DNA of 64,000 bases. Origin: an uncultured Celeribacter sp. (GTDB lineage Bacteria; Pseudomonadota; Alphaproteobacteria; Rhodobacterales; Rhodobacteraceae). This document shows, piece by piece, positions 1 through 9,133 of this stretch. Made by a program: the position numbers and the translations under genes. The notes beneath the pieces were generated by a model, which worked only from the letters and a program-made list of their open reading frames with translations, made no database searches and had not been told where the DNA came from. The stretch spans positions 1,550,001 to 1,614,000 of the forward strand of contig NZ_OY781106.1 in NCBI RefSeq assembly GCF_963676475.1, read 5' to 3'. Every line of letters starts with the position of its first letter. The first letter of the stretch is position 1.

Positions 1-641
1 CTGCGTTCCTTGGTCGGCTGGGAGGCATCGCGGCGGGCGAGCTGATCGGCCATGCGCGCCTCAAGCTCGGCAGGATCGCCGCGTTCGGCCTCAAAGGTGG
101 CCTCGACGATCACATAGCCCTCTGGCAGATCGGTCTGGCGGTATTGAAAATTCAAATCCTCGGCGGTGAGCGTCACCAACTCGCCCGCCCGCGTCACGGC
201 CTTGGCGGAGACGAAATGATCAGCCACATAGGACCCGTAGCACCCGGCATTCATCCGCACCGCGCCGCCGATGGCGCCCGGAATGGTGCGCAGGAAGGTC
301 AAGTCCAAGCCGGCCTCCGCCGCCTTGCGCGCCACATGGGCGTCGAGCATGGCGACACCGGCGGTCACCCGATTGCCCTCGATCTCAATGCCATTAAAGC
401 CCCGCCCCATGCGGATCACCACGGCGCGAATGCCGCCATCGCGCACGATCAGGTTGGAGCCGACGCCCATCGGGAAGACGGCAACGGAGGGGTCGAGAGC
501 GGCGAGAAAGCTCTGCAAATCCTCAAGGTCCGCAGGCTGAAACAGCGCATCCGCCGGCCCGCCGACACGCAACCACGTGAGATCGGCCAAAGCCCGGTTC
601 TCGGTCAGCTTGCCTCGGGTTTCGGGATAGGTCTGGGTCAT
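1..641 (-). CDS. murB: UDP-N-acetylenolpyruvoylglucosamine reductase MurB, 3' end cut by window edge
   Basis: Catalyses the NADPH-dependent reduction of UDP-GlcNAc-enolpyruvate to UDP-MurNAc in the cytoplasm, the second committed step of peptidoglycan synthesis. The minus-strand frame opens at an ATG whose complement is 639-641 and stays open to base 1 (213 codons). It shows the FAD-binding fold of the family: LADLTWLRVGGPADALF near residue 20, then GVGSNLIVRDGG around 62-73 and the GAIGGAVRMNAGCYG segment near 105-119, which is the pyrophosphate/FAD loop. The C-terminal third with the catalytic Ser and Glu lies outside the window. In Rhodobacteraceae murB follows murC, usually with only small genes between; here a larger AT-rich gene (702-2273) intervenes. 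Confidence 0.93.
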   Translation of the reverse strand, partial: MTQTYPETRGKLTENRALADLTWLRVGGPADALFQPADLEDLQSFLAALDPSVAVFPMGVGSNLIVRDGGIRAVVIRMGRGFNGIEIEGNRVTAGVAMLDAHVARKAAEAGLDLTFLRTIPGAIGGAVRMNAGCYGSYVADHFVSAKAVTRAGELVTLTAEDLNFQYRQTDLPEGYVIVEATFEAERGDPAELEARMADQLARRDASQPTKER

Positions 642-701
642 AAGCGGCTCTCTTGCGTCGGGTTTAGCGCGTCATAGCAGATTGGGGGATGGGGGGAAGA
701 G

Positions 702-2273
702 TTACTTCCCCGCCAGCAATTTACTCAGCGCCGCCGTGAGCGACGGATCAATGCCGCCCTCGTCTTTGATGATACCGTCAGAACTCGGCCGGAAGAGTGC
801 TGCGTAGACCAAGGCGCGCTGCTCTTGGGCCTCTTTATTGACCTCATCGCCGTGATCAAGCAAGCCGATGTAGGTCTGAGCAAAAGCGCGGCGTTCTCGC
901 GCATCCAAAACCAAATGCCGCTCAGACAAATACTCTTTCATTTGTATTCGTGCGAACCATAACGCGAGCGTTAAAAGTGTCAGCACGGAACCAGACAAGA
1001 TCATGCCCCGAAAGCTGAACCCTTTGCACAACTCAGGATGCCCAACAGGATCGCAACCGACAGGCGATAGCGCCAACAACAGTTGCTCATTTGGGTTCAA
1101 AAGCCAGTAGACAACCCCACCGACTGCAATTGCAATCACAATGAGAACAAAAACAAAACCTCTGAACGCAAGACCACGACGCTTGTCATGCTCACGTTCC
1201 TTTTCAGACCACAGCTCAACCGGAGCCTTGATCCGGTTCGCCGCGTTAAACGCATCAAGAGACGCTTGAAATTTGGAATCATATTCGGCTTGAAGCTCTT
1301 TGAAACGCTGATCTATTGTTGCTTCGTTTTGCAGAATGGCCTTTTCCGTATCACTCAGCATCTTCTCTTTGAGTTTTGTCGACTTGGATGTATCGCGCTC
1401 GACTCTCTGAAGCTGGTCTTCGAATTCTGAAGAGCGCTTTATCTGCTCTGACTGGCGTTCACTCAGCAAATCAAGCATCGTCTGCATTGCCTCGAGACGG
1501 TTAGCCAATAGCAGAGCATTCTCATTTACTGCGGCCATAGGACCAGATTGCAATTGCATCTCATAGTCAATCTCCGAAATACGGGTTGCGACAGCCTGCA
1601 CACCGTCCTCCCAAACTAGTTCTTCAATAAGCGCGACCCTCTGATAAAATAACCAATGATCTGTGCGAATGGTGGGATTGAGCATGGTGGCGTACCAATC
1701 CAACCAAAACCGCCATTTCTCGGGACTATTCTGAGCGTGGGAAGATGTTAACTTAATGTTGAGCCAAACTTTTTCGTAGGGGTTCTCTTCGGACCACAGT
1801 GGAGTAGACAAAAGGTCTTCCCCACGATGCAAAGTCTCACAATCCACACGAACTTCACACCAAATGTCTACTCCAACCGCAGCATAGCTGGCATTGAGTA
1901 CTGCATCCACAGCTGCTCGGATGCCGCCAGAGCCGACAGCTGCAGCATTTGCTGAAGAATATGCCGCCTTCGTCGCCTCTTCGGTCAATTTATATCCACC
2001 AGAAGACAAGACAGCATAGATAGCCGAGGTCGCCGATTGTGCAGCATTCTCCATCTTAGAATTTGGCAACTTGCTCAAAACCGCAGATATTAAAGTAGCG
2101 CGCAAAACATACAGAGTAGCCTGTTCTGTTTTGTGATTCTTGACGCTCCACTGCCAAAAAACCGGCAAAACTCTCAACGCCGCCCGCGCAGCAATCGCAA
2201 CCGCATCCTCACGACTACGGCCCTGCAACCACGCCTCAAGCGCGTCTCTATCCCTAATTTCAGAAATATCCAA
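702..2273 (-). CDS. DUF6161-type membrane protein with coiled coil, function unknown
   Basis: A 523-residue protein with no assigned biochemical role. Residues 1-260 are soluble and helical. About 255-345 is charged and heptad-like (LSERQSEQIKRSSEFEDQL onward), a likely coiled coil. Two membrane spans follow near 375-397 (GFVFVLIVIAIAVGGVVYWLL) and 425-447 (GMILSGSVLTLLTLALWF). The C-terminal tail carries HLVLDARERRAFAQTYIGLL and ALFRPSSDGIIKDEGG, which I recall as hallmarks of the DUF6161 family; that assignment is from memory. The gene is visibly more AT-rich than its neighbours and lies between murB and the DUF2484 gene, where related genomes usually have nothing comparable, so a later insertion is likely. 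It lies downstream of the mur genes on the same strand, with a 77-bp gap to DUF2484. Confidence 0.8.
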   Translation of the reverse strand: MDISEIRDRDALEAWLQGRSREDAVAIAARAALRVLPVFWQWSVKNHKTEQATLYVLRATLISAVLSKLPNSKMENAAQSATSAIYAVLSSGGYKLTEEATKAAYSSANAAAVGSGGIRAAVDAVLNASYAAVGVDIWCEVRVDCETLHRGEDLLSTPLWSEENPYEKVWLNIKLTSSHAQNSPEKWRFWLDWYATMLNPTIRTDHWLFYQRVALIEELVWEDGVQAVATRISEIDYEMQLQSGPMAAVNENALLLANRLEAMQTMLDLLSERQSEQIKRSSEFEDQLQRVERDTSKSTKLKEKMLSDTEKAILQNEATIDQRFKELQAEYDSKFQASLDAFNAANRIKAPVELWSEKEREHDKRRGLAFRGFVFVLIVIAIAVGGVVYWLLNPNEQLLLALSPVGCDPVGHPELCKGFSFRGMILSGSVLTLLTLALWFARIQMKEYLSERHLVLDARERRAFAQTYIGLLDHGDEVNKEAQEQRALVYAALFRPSSDGIIKDEGGIDPSLTAALSKLLAGK

Positions 2274-2350
2274 ACCCGGCCCGCCCCAATTGCATCAATC
2301 TGACACAAATCTTAAGGGCTTCCCCCGCAAACCGGAACAGGAATTTGCCG

Positions 2351-2620
2351 CTATTCCGCCGGTCCGCGCGTCAGGGTTCGCCGCACCCACCGGCCTAAGT
2401 AAACCACAGGCCAGCGCAGGATCGACACGCCTGCGGCAAACACCACAAGCCCCACCCAAGGCCCGTTCTCATAGGTGACAAATCCCAAAAGCGGCACCCC
2501 CAGCGCGATCAGCACATAGGCTGCGGGCCAATGGTGGCGGCGCGAGGGGAACATCGCGATCACATTGGCGAGCACGGCCCAGAAACAAGCCAGAGTGAGG
2601 GACAGGGTCATAGCGGCCAC
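2351..2620 (-). CDS. DUF2484 family small membrane protein
   Basis: An 89-residue protein with three hydrophobic stretches (residues 1-22, 30-47, 52-70), ending in a basic tail that is probably cytoplasmic. The pattern SLTLACFWAVLANVIAMFPS, then HHWPAAYVLIALGVPLLG and NGPWVGLVVFAAGVSILRWP, matches the DUF2484 proteins found in the murC-murB interval of Rhodobacteraceae. The function is unknown; its constant position in the cell wall cluster suggests a link with envelope biogenesis, but that is inference. It starts 3 nt after the stop of the next upstream small membrane gene (2624-2887), so the two are very likely co-transcribed and translationally coupled. Confidence 0.8.
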   Translation of the reverse strand: MAAMTLSLTLACFWAVLANVIAMFPSRRHHWPAAYVLIALGVPLLGFVTYENGPWVGLVVFAAGVSILRWPVVYLGRWVRRTLTRGPAE

Positions 2621-2623
2621 TTC

Positions 2624-2887
2624 CTATTTGATCCCCCGCACAAGACGCCTCCACAGCACCTTGAGCGGCTTTCGAAACAAAGACACGGCAGCAGCTAAAC
2701 CGATCAACACCGGCCAGACCCCATAGGTCAGACCGGTCCAGATGAGCACCACGGGCAGCACGAGCAAAAGCGCTGATCCGGGGAGAATCTGGTAGCGCAA
2801 GGGTAACGGAGCAAGCGCCATTGTGGCAAGCGCCCATAATGCGAGCGCTATCAGGGGATTGTCGACGAAGGAAACAAGGGCTTTCAT
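2624..2887 (-). CDS. Small two-span membrane protein of the mur cluster
   Basis: An 87-residue protein when started at the ATG with complement 2885-2887; an in-frame start 11 codons further up would overlap the permease gene. It has hydrophobic segments at roughly 8-24 (IALALWALATMALAPL) and 33-62 (GSALLLVLPVVLIWTGLTYGVWPVLIGLAA), followed by a basic tail ending RRLVRGIK. It resembles in size and layout the other small membrane protein (2351-2620) and is a recurrent neighbour of murC in Rhodobacteraceae. Some database entries of this type carry a UDP-N-acetylmuramate-alanine ligase label, which cannot be right for so short a membrane protein. Function unknown. Confidence 0.65.
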   Translation of the reverse strand: MKALVSFVDNPLIALALWALATMALAPLPLRYQILPGSALLLVLPVVLIWTGLTYGVWPVLIGLAAAVSLFRKPLKVLWRRLVRGIK

Positions 2888-2897
2888 GACAAAGCCC

Positions 2898-4085
2898 TCA
2901 CGAGACGGCCCCAAAGGCAAACGCCACGAGCGCCAAAAGCGCGAAGATCAGGCCCACAACGGGCACCCAAGCGGCCACGCGGAAGGGCGCTTTGGGGGCC
3001 TTGCGTTTGAGCAAGATGAGCGACCCGTTCACCAGCGTGAAGACGACCAAAAGGATCGTAGACGTCACGCCCGCCAGATCGGAGACCGGCAACACAAGCG
3101 CTGCGCCGATCACCACCGCGCCGATCAAGACGGTGGCCAGAACCGGCGTTCCGAACCGCGGGTGAGCGTGGCGGAACACCCCAAGCGGCCCGCCGCGCTT
3201 GCCAAGGCCGAACAATACCCGCGCGGCCATGACGACCTGCGCCAGAACCCCGTTCAAGGCGGCGGTGACGGCAATGGCGGAGAGCACGACGACGTGTCCC
3301 CCGCCCGCCTCATAGACCAGCGCCAGAGGTCGTTCGGAGGCGGCGAGATCTTCGAGCGGGACGGCGCGCACAGCCGTGACGGTGACACCCGCGTAGAGCA
3401 GCGTGGTGATGATCAGGGAACCGATGATGGCGATCGGCAGGCTGCGTTCGGGGCGTTTGACCTCTTCGGCCATGTTGACGATGTCCTCAAAGCCGATGAA
3501 GGCGAAGAACGCCAGCGTCGCAGCCACGCCGATGCCGGGCAGATAAGGCGCGGCGGGGGCGGTGAAATCCGGCGACACGGGCGCCTGCCACCCGGCCCAG
3601 ACGACGAGCGCCAGACCGATGACCTCGATCACAGTGAAAAGAGCCGCCATGGCGAGGCTTTCGAGCACGCCGACGATGGCGACACAGACCAGTATCAGGC
3701 CCAATCCGATCACGGCGAGATTGAAAGGAATGTCAACTAATCCCGTGAGATAGCCCGCGCCCCCGCGCAAAACGGCGGCGGACGACAGGGTGCCGCCCGC
3801 AACGATGGCAAGCCCGACGATGAGCCCCAAAGCCCGCGATCCGGTGCCCGCCTCGACATAGGCCGCCTCGCCCGCCGCTTCGGGGATGCGGGTGGACAAT
3901 TCGGCGTAGGAAAGTGCTGAGGGCGCGGCGATCAGACCGGCGAGCAAAAAGGCCAAGGGCGCGTAGATCCCGGCCTGTGCCGCGACCGTGCCGACGAGGA
4001 CGTAAATCCCCGCACCGACCATGACGCCCACGCCGTAAGCGGTGAGCAATCCGGGGCCGATGCGGCGTTTGAGATGATCGGACAT
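2898..4085 (-). CDS. APC superfamily amino acid permease
   Basis: A 395-residue inner-membrane protein with about eleven to twelve predicted membrane spans. It begins with the family signature after a short basic N-terminus: GPGLLTAYGVGVMVGAGIYVLVG at residues 10-32, the unwound TM1 substrate-binding GxGIGxGI-like motif. FIGFEDIVNMAEEVKRPERSLP near 198-219 is the conserved loop of amino acid/polyamine/organocation permeases. The transported amino acid cannot be read from the sequence. The gene starts 89 bp downstream of murC on the same strand and is followed within 10 bp by the small membrane gene, so it may ride on the mur transcript although it has no cell wall role that I know of. Confidence 0.88.
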   Translation of the reverse strand: MSDHLKRRIGPGLLTAYGVGVMVGAGIYVLVGTVAAQAGIYAPLAFLLAGLIAAPSALSYAELSTRIPEAAGEAAYVEAGTGSRALGLIVGLAIVAGGTLSSAAVLRGGAGYLTGLVDIPFNLAVIGLGLILVCVAIVGVLESLAMAALFTVIEVIGLALVVWAGWQAPVSPDFTAPAAPYLPGIGVAATLAFFAFIGFEDIVNMAEEVKRPERSLPIAIIGSLIITTLLYAGVTVTAVRAVPLEDLAASERPLALVYEAGGGHVVVLSAIAVTAALNGVLAQVVMAARVLFGLGKRGGPLGVFRHAHPRFGTPVLATVLIGAVVIGAALVLPVSDLAGVTSTILLVVFTLVNGSLILLKRKAPKAPFRVAAWVPVVGLIFALLALVAFAFGAVS

Positions 4086-4174
4086 AGCGGTCTCCAGAAA
4101 AGGTGCGATAAGAGTATCCCGGAGCCGCCCCTCTGTCTCTGCGTCAGAACAAAGCAGAGGTCCGCTTTTGGACC

Positions 4175-5578
4175 TCAGCCCTTGGAGAGCCGCTCCGGCA
4201 AGTTATGCGCCCAAGCGGAAATCGTTCCGGCGCCCAGACAGACGACCATATCGCCCTCGCGGGTCTGTTCGCGCACCAGACGGACCAGATCGTCCTCTGA
4301 GGTCACGGCGCGCGCATGGCGATGGCCGTGGCGGATGAGACCGGCGACCAGATCGTCGCGCGAGGCGCCTTCGATCGGCTCCTCACCTGCGGCGTAAACC
4401 TCGGCGATGCCGACGACATCGGCCTCGTTGAAACAGGTGCAGAAATCGTCGAACAGGCTATACAGACGCGAATAGCGGTGCGGTTGGTGCACGGCAATGA
4501 CGCGGCCTTCGGAGGCCTGACGCGCGGCTTTCAGCACCGCGGCGATCTCGACCGGGTGGTGGCCGTAATCGTCAATGATCGTCACGCCGTTTACCTCGCC
4601 CACGCGGGTAAAGCGACGGTTCACCCCGCCGAAGGCCGCAAGCGCCTGTTTGATCTCTTCGGCCTTCATGCCGAGATGACGCGAGACGGCGACAGCGGCC
4701 AAGGCATTGGACACGTTGTGATCGCCCGGCATCGGCAGGGTACAGCCCTCGATCACCATATCCTCGGCGGCCAACACGATGTCGAAATGCGCCACGCCTT
4801 TTTTGTAGGTCAAATTGACGGCGCGGACATCGGCCTGGGCATTGAAACCATAGGTGACGACACGGCGGTCGGTGATCTTGCCCACAAGGCTCTGCACCTC
4901 CGGGTGATCGGTGCAACACACCGCAAGGCCGTAAAACGGAATGCCGGAGACGAAATCGTAGAAGCCTTCGCGCAGCTTCTCGATGGTGCCCCAATGCTCC
5001 ATATGCTCCGGGTCGATATTGGTGACGATGGCGATGGTGGCAGGCAGACGGTTGAACGTCCCGTCGCTCTCATCGGCCTCGACGACCATCCAGTCACCCT
5101 GCCCCATCCGGGCGTTCGAGCCATAAGCGTGGATGATCCCGCCATTGATCACCGTCGGGTCGATGCCGCCCGCGACCAGAAGTTCGGCGACCAGCGTCGT
5201 GGTCGTGGTCTTGCCATGCGTGCCCGCGACGGCGACGTTGGATTTGAGACGCATGAGTTCCGCGAGCATCTCCGCGCGACGCACCACCGGCAGGCCCTTG
5301 AGACGCGCGGCGTCCAGCTCCGGGTTTCCGGGTTTGATGGCGCTGGAGATCACCACGACCTCCGCGTCTTCGAGGTTTTCTGCGCGTTGGCCCTCATAGA
5401 TCACCGCGCCCAGTTCTTTCAGACGATCCGTGATTTTCGAGGCCTTCAAATCCGACCCCTGCACCCGATAGCCATGGTTCAACAGCACCTCGGCAATGCC
5501 GGACATGCCGATGCCGCCAATGCCGACAAAGTGGATCGGGCCCATTTCGGTGGGGAGTTTGGTTACGCTCGCGTTCAT
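4175..5578 (-). CDS. murC: UDP-N-acetylmuramate--L-alanine ligase MurC
   Basis: Adds L-alanine to UDP-MurNAc with ATP, the first step of stem peptide assembly, in the cytoplasm. At 467 residues it has the normal length. The N-terminal Rossmann UDP-binding domain has HFVGIGGIGMSGIAEVL at 16-32. The ATP loop GTHGKTTTTTLVAELL is near 119-134, the central domain has ADESDGTFNRLPA, and the third domain has DDYGHHPVEIAAVLKAAR and HQPHRYSRL, all typical of MurC rather than MurD/E/F. The start is the ATG at 5578. murG ends 41 bp upstream, so murG-murC form an operon with ftsW. Confidence 0.98.
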   Translation of the reverse strand: MNASVTKLPTEMGPIHFVGIGGIGMSGIAEVLLNHGYRVQGSDLKASKITDRLKELGAVIYEGQRAENLEDAEVVVISSAIKPGNPELDAARLKGLPVVRRAEMLAELMRLKSNVAVAGTHGKTTTTTLVAELLVAGGIDPTVINGGIIHAYGSNARMGQGDWMVVEADESDGTFNRLPATIAIVTNIDPEHMEHWGTIEKLREGFYDFVSGIPFYGLAVCCTDHPEVQSLVGKITDRRVVTYGFNAQADVRAVNLTYKKGVAHFDIVLAAEDMVIEGCTLPMPGDHNVSNALAAVAVSRHLGMKAEEIKQALAAFGGVNRRFTRVGEVNGVTIIDDYGHHPVEIAAVLKAARQASEGRVIAVHQPHRYSRLYSLFDDFCTCFNEADVVGIAEVYAAGEEPIEGASRDDLVAGLIRHGHRHARAVTSEDDLVRLVREQTREGDMVVCLGAGTISAWAHNLPERLSKG

Positions 5579-5619
5579 CTTATCGTCTCACTCGTCTGTC
5601 GTGCCCTGAAAGAGCATCG

Positions 5620-6717
5620 TTATTTTGTCTTGAAGGCCAGATCTTCGACCAGTGCCGCCAATTCTTCGGCCGCTTGCGGTTTCGACACCGACAGCGCCGC
5701 CTGCGCCATCATCAAAGCACCGTCGGGGTGGCTCAGCACGTTTTCGATCTGCTCAGAGAGGCTCTCGGGCGTCAGCTGACTTTCGGGAATCATGATCGCC
5801 GCGTTAGCCTCTACGAGCCCGCGGGCATTTGCGGTCTGATGATCGGCGGTGGCCGCCGCGAAGGGGATGAAGATCGCAGGGCGTCCGATCACGGACACAT
5901 CCGCCACCGAAGACGCACCAGAGCGGGTGATCACCAATTGGCTCTCGCTCATGCGCTTCGGCACGTCGTGGATAAAAGTCTGCACATCGGCCTGAATGCC
6001 GCGCATCTGGTAGAATTCGGTCACGCGGTCGAGGTCCTCGGCGCGGGCCTGTTGGCTGATGCGCAGATTGGCCAGCATCCGCTCTGGCAGGCGCGCGATG
6101 GCTTCGGGCACCACGTCGGAGAGGATGCGCGCGCCCTGAGAGCCGCCCATCACCAGAATTTCCATCGGGTAGTCACCGGGCGCAATGTAAGGTGCCGCGT
6201 ATTTTTCCAGAATGGCGCCGCGCACCGGATTGCCGGTGTAGACGCCCTCGACGCCCTCGGGCAGTTTGGTCGGCCAGGTGCCGCAGGCGACCTTATCGAC
6301 GCGTTTGGCAAAGACCTGATTGACCCGCCCCAGAATGCCGTTCTGTTCGTGGATCATCCGGGGCAGTTTCATCAAGGTCGCCGCCGCCACCGCCGGGATC
6401 GCCGGATAGCCGCCAAAGCCCACCACCACGGCGGGCTTGTCGCGCATGAAGTTCGACATGGCCTTGAACACGCCGCCCATGATGCGCGGCAGGACCATCG
6501 CCTTGGCCGCCAATCCACCGCGCGCGAAGGTGGCCGAGGGCATGACCTCGATCTCAACCGCCTGCGGGAATGCCCCGGTGTAACGCGCGCCACGGGCATC
6601 GGTCGACAGTTTCACCCGCCACCCCCGCGCCAGCATCACCTCGGCCAGAGACTGCGCCGGGAACATATGTCCGCCGGTGCCGCCAGCGGCGATGACAAGA
6701 AGGGGGGCTTGGGTCAT
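5620..6717 (-). CDS. murG: UDP-GlcNAc:lipid I GlcNAc-transferase MurG
   Basis: A GT28 glycosyltransferase at the inner face of the cytoplasmic membrane that converts lipid I to lipid II. It has 365 residues. The N-terminal GGTGGHMFPAQSLAEVM (13-29) is the first G loop. Later come VGFGGYPAIPAVAAA, HEQNGILGRVNQ and MGGSQGARILSDVVPEA (second G loop), with ITRSGASSVADVSVIGRPAIFIPF as the UDP-GlcNAc binding segment. The gene lies 31 bp after the ftsW stop and 41 bp before murC, in the conserved ftsW-murG-murC order. Confidence 0.98.
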   Translation of the reverse strand: MTQAPLLVIAAGGTGGHMFPAQSLAEVMLARGWRVKLSTDARGARYTGAFPQAVEIEVMPSATFARGGLAAKAMVLPRIMGGVFKAMSNFMRDKPAVVVGFGGYPAIPAVAAATLMKLPRMIHEQNGILGRVNQVFAKRVDKVACGTWPTKLPEGVEGVYTGNPVRGAILEKYAAPYIAPGDYPMEILVMGGSQGARILSDVVPEAIARLPERMLANLRISQQARAEDLDRVTEFYQMRGIQADVQTFIHDVPKRMSESQLVITRSGASSVADVSVIGRPAIFIPFAAATADHQTANARGLVEANAAIMIPESQLTPESLSEQIENVLSHPDGALMMAQAALSVSKPQAAEELAALVEDLAFKTK

Positions 6718-6748
6718 TGGAACCTCTTTTATGTCTTTTAGCTTACGG

Positions 6749-7918
6749 TCAGCGACCGCGACGGATCAGGATGTCACCGATCTCGCCCTGCGGACGGGTG
6801 CGGGTAAAGGCCAGAAGCGCACCCAATGCAATGCCGGATGCGATCAGGGACGAACCGCCATAGGACACGAATGGCAGCGTCATGCCTTTGGCCGGCAAAA
6901 GCCGCACCGCGACGCCCATGTTGATGAACGCCTGAATGCCAAACGCACAGGCGAGCCCGGTGCCCGCAAGGCGGATGAAGGGATCGCGTTCCTTGAGCAA
7001 ACGCCAGAGCGAGCGCACGGTGATGGTCGCGTAAAGCGCGATGATCACGAGAACGAGGATCAACCCGTATTCTTCGGCAGCGACCGCAATAATGAAGTCG
7101 GTATGCGCATCGGGCAGCGACCATTTCACGGTCCCCTCGCCCACGCCGACGCCAAAGAAGCCGCCCTCGCGGATGGCGTTGGTGGCGTAACCGATCTGGG
7201 TCGTGGGATCGATTGTCGGGTTCAAGAACCCGTCGATGCGGCGCGCGAAGTGTTCGGAATTGTTATAGGCGAAGGTGCCTCCCAGAACGACAAGCCCCGC
7301 GATACCGACCAAAAGCGTCAGCGGCGCACCGGCGACGAAATACATCACGCCCCAGGCGAAGAGGATGAGAGAGGCCTGCCCGAAATCCGGTTGCAGCGCC
7401 AAAAGGACCACCACAAGCGAGGTGATCAGGAAAGAATACATCCGCCCCGGAGGCCCACCGATTTCGAGACCGGCGGCCATAAGCCAGGCGGAGGTGATGA
7501 CGAAGGCAGGTTTCAGGAACTCAGAAGGCTGGACAGAGGCAAAGCCCAAAGAGAACCACCGCGTCGCGCCCTTGCCGAAATCCGTGCCGAAAGCGGGCAA
7601 AAGAAACAGAGAGATCAGCGCGAGGACAAAACCCACGACCGCAAAACGGCGCACACGCGCCGGGTCCATCATGGTGATGCCGATCATCACCATCAGCCCC
7701 AAAGAGCCAAAAAATGCCTGGCGTTTCACGTAATGGAACAGGTCCGTAAATCCGTTCTTCTCGGCCAAGGGCGGCGAGGCCGCGAGCCCCAACAAAAGCC
7801 CGATGCCAAAAAGAATAAAGACACAGGACAGAGTCCATTTGTCGATTGTCCGCCACCAACGCGGCAAGATCGGCTCTCCCACGCGCATCGGCGCGGAGCC
7901 ATACACCATTTCTGTCAT
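6749..7918 (-). CDS. ftsW: Lipid II polymerase / cell division protein FtsW
   Basis: A SEDS-family polytopic membrane protein of 389 residues that polymerises septal glycan with FtsI. It has about ten membrane spans. Diagnostic pieces are GKGATRWFSLGFASVQPSEFLKPAFVI near 135-161, including the conserved SEDS W-x-PSEF-type motif, LLALQPDFGQASLILFAWG, GVGVGEGTVKWSLPDAHTDFIIAVAAEEYGL near 255-285, and the C-terminal PFVSYGGSSLIASGIALGALL. The catalytic Asp of SEDS enzymes falls in the LQPDFGQ region. It is the first gene of the ftsW-murG-murC operon here because ldh is divergent upstream; in related genomes murD normally stands directly upstream. Confidence 0.97.
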   Translation of the reverse strand: MTEMVYGSAPMRVGEPILPRWWRTIDKWTLSCVFILFGIGLLLGLAASPPLAEKNGFTDLFHYVKRQAFFGSLGLMVMIGITMMDPARVRRFAVVGFVLALISLFLLPAFGTDFGKGATRWFSLGFASVQPSEFLKPAFVITSAWLMAAGLEIGGPPGRMYSFLITSLVVVLLALQPDFGQASLILFAWGVMYFVAGAPLTLLVGIAGLVVLGGTFAYNNSEHFARRIDGFLNPTIDPTTQIGYATNAIREGGFFGVGVGEGTVKWSLPDAHTDFIIAVAAEEYGLILVLVIIALYATITVRSLWRLLKERDPFIRLAGTGLACAFGIQAFINMGVAVRLLPAKGMTLPFVSYGGSSLIASGIALGALLAFTRTRPQGEIGDILIRRGR

Positions 7919-8200
7919 GATACCGCCTACTGCCTCGTTATCATTTTACGCCCGGTTTTCCGGGTCTGATTTGTTCAGAATAGCGGCTTTTCCTGCTTTG
8001 CGCCACTACAGATTGTGGCCTCAGAGCGATGAAACGCCATAAAGGCAGGGATTTGCCGACATGATTCCCGAGGCAGGCCAAAACACGAATTGATCCGCCT
8101 TATTGTTCCTTGGCCTTGTTCATCGTCATTGATCGTTAAGGGGAATCCCCGCAGTCTGGCACCAACTCACCCTCTCCCTCCTCTCAGTACGGAGTTTGCC
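7919..8200. promoter_or_regulatory. Divergent intergenic region ftsW / ldh
   Basis: This 282-bp spacer must carry the start signals for ftsW on the minus strand, since ftsW is cut off from the upstream dcw genes, and for ldh on the plus strand. A GGAG ribosome binding site at 8191-8194 sits 6 nt before the ldh ATG at 8201 and rules out the in-frame start 37 codons earlier. I could not assign convincing -35/-10 boxes for either direction. Confidence 0.45.
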
Positions 8201-9133
8201 ATGAAAATCGGGATCGTCGGCGCAGGCATGGTCGGCTCCGCCGCAGGCTATGCCATCGCCTTGAAAGGCACCGCGAGCAAGATCGTCTTTGTCGATTACA
8301 ACGCAGGCCTCGCCCGCGCGCAGGCCGAGGATATCGCCCATGCCGTGCCCTTTGCCTCCTCCACCGTGGTGACGGCGGGCGATTACACGGAATTGAAAGG
8401 CGCAGGCGCGGTGATCCTCGCCGCGGGTGTGGGCCAAAAACCGGGCGAAAGCCGGTTGGAACTTTTGACCCGCAACGCCGAAGTGTTCCGCCAGATCATC
8501 GGCAAGGTGCTGGACGCCGCCCCGGATGCGATCCTTTTGGTCGCCACCAACCCCGTCGACATCATGACCCAGATCGCCACGCGGCTCTCTGGCCTGCCGC
8601 CGTCGCGGGTGATCGGTTCGGGGACCATTCTCGACACCGCGCGGTTCCGGCATTTGATCGGCGAACATCTGGGCGTCGCGCCGCGCTCCGTGCACGCCTA
8701 TGTGCTGGGCGAACATGGCGACAGTGAAGTGCTCTGTTGGTCGTCGGCGCGCGCCGGGGCTCTGTCGGTCAAGGACTTCGCCGCCCAGATGCGTGTGCCC
8801 CTGACCGAAGGCGTCAAGGCGCGCATTGACGACGGGGTTCGCAACGCCGCCTATACGATCATCAACGGCAAAGGCGCGACGTGGTACGGCATCGGCGCGG
8901 GGCTTGAGCGCCTCGTGCGGGCGATCGCGCGGGACGAACAGACCGTGCTGTCCGTGTCCATCGTGACGCCAAAGGTCGAAGGCGTGAGCGATGTGGCGCT
9001 CTCCATTCCCCGTATCGTCGGCGCACAGGGCGTGGTGTCGGATCTCTTCCCTGAACTGGACGACGCGGAACACGAGGCGCTCGGGGCCTCGGCGCGTCTG
9101 TTGAAGCAAACGCTGGATGCGCTGGAGTATTGA
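8201..9133 (+). CDS. ldh: L-lactate dehydrogenase
   Basis: An NAD-dependent lactate/malate dehydrogenase superfamily enzyme of 310 residues, interconverting pyruvate and L-lactate in the cytoplasm. The N-terminal MKIGIVGAGMVGSAAGYAIAL is the dinucleotide fold. LLVATNPVDIMTQIATRLSG and the VIGSGTILDTARFRHLIGEHLG segment follow, and the active-site block YVLGEHGDSEVLCWSSARAGALS contains the catalytic His in GEHGDSE, the L-LDH form of the motif. LDTARFR is the usual LDH version of the substrate Arg region; malate dehydrogenases differ there. The gene stands alone on the plus strand inside the cell wall cluster, dividing ftsW from murD. Malate dehydrogenase activity is the main alternative. Confidence 0.93.
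   Translation: MKIGIVGAGMVGSAAGYAIALKGTASKIVFVDYNAGLARAQAEDIAHAVPFASSTVVTAGDYTELKGAGAVILAAGVGQKPGESRLELLTRNAEVFRQIIGKVLDAAPDAILLVATNPVDIMTQIATRLSGLPPSRVIGSGTILDTARFRHLIGEHLGVAPRSVHAYVLGEHGDSEVLCWSSARAGALSVKDFAAQMRVPLTEGVKARIDDGVRNAAYTIINGKGATWYGIGAGLERLVRAIARDEQTVLSVSIVTPKVEGVSDVALSIPRIVGAQGVVSDLFPELDDAEHEALGASARLLKQTLDALEY

Noticed and set aside
4316..5779. A 487-codon frame opposite murC and murG
   Set aside because: Antisense shadow of high-GC genes; composition rich in His, Asp and Arg with no family match, while both sense genes are unmistakable.
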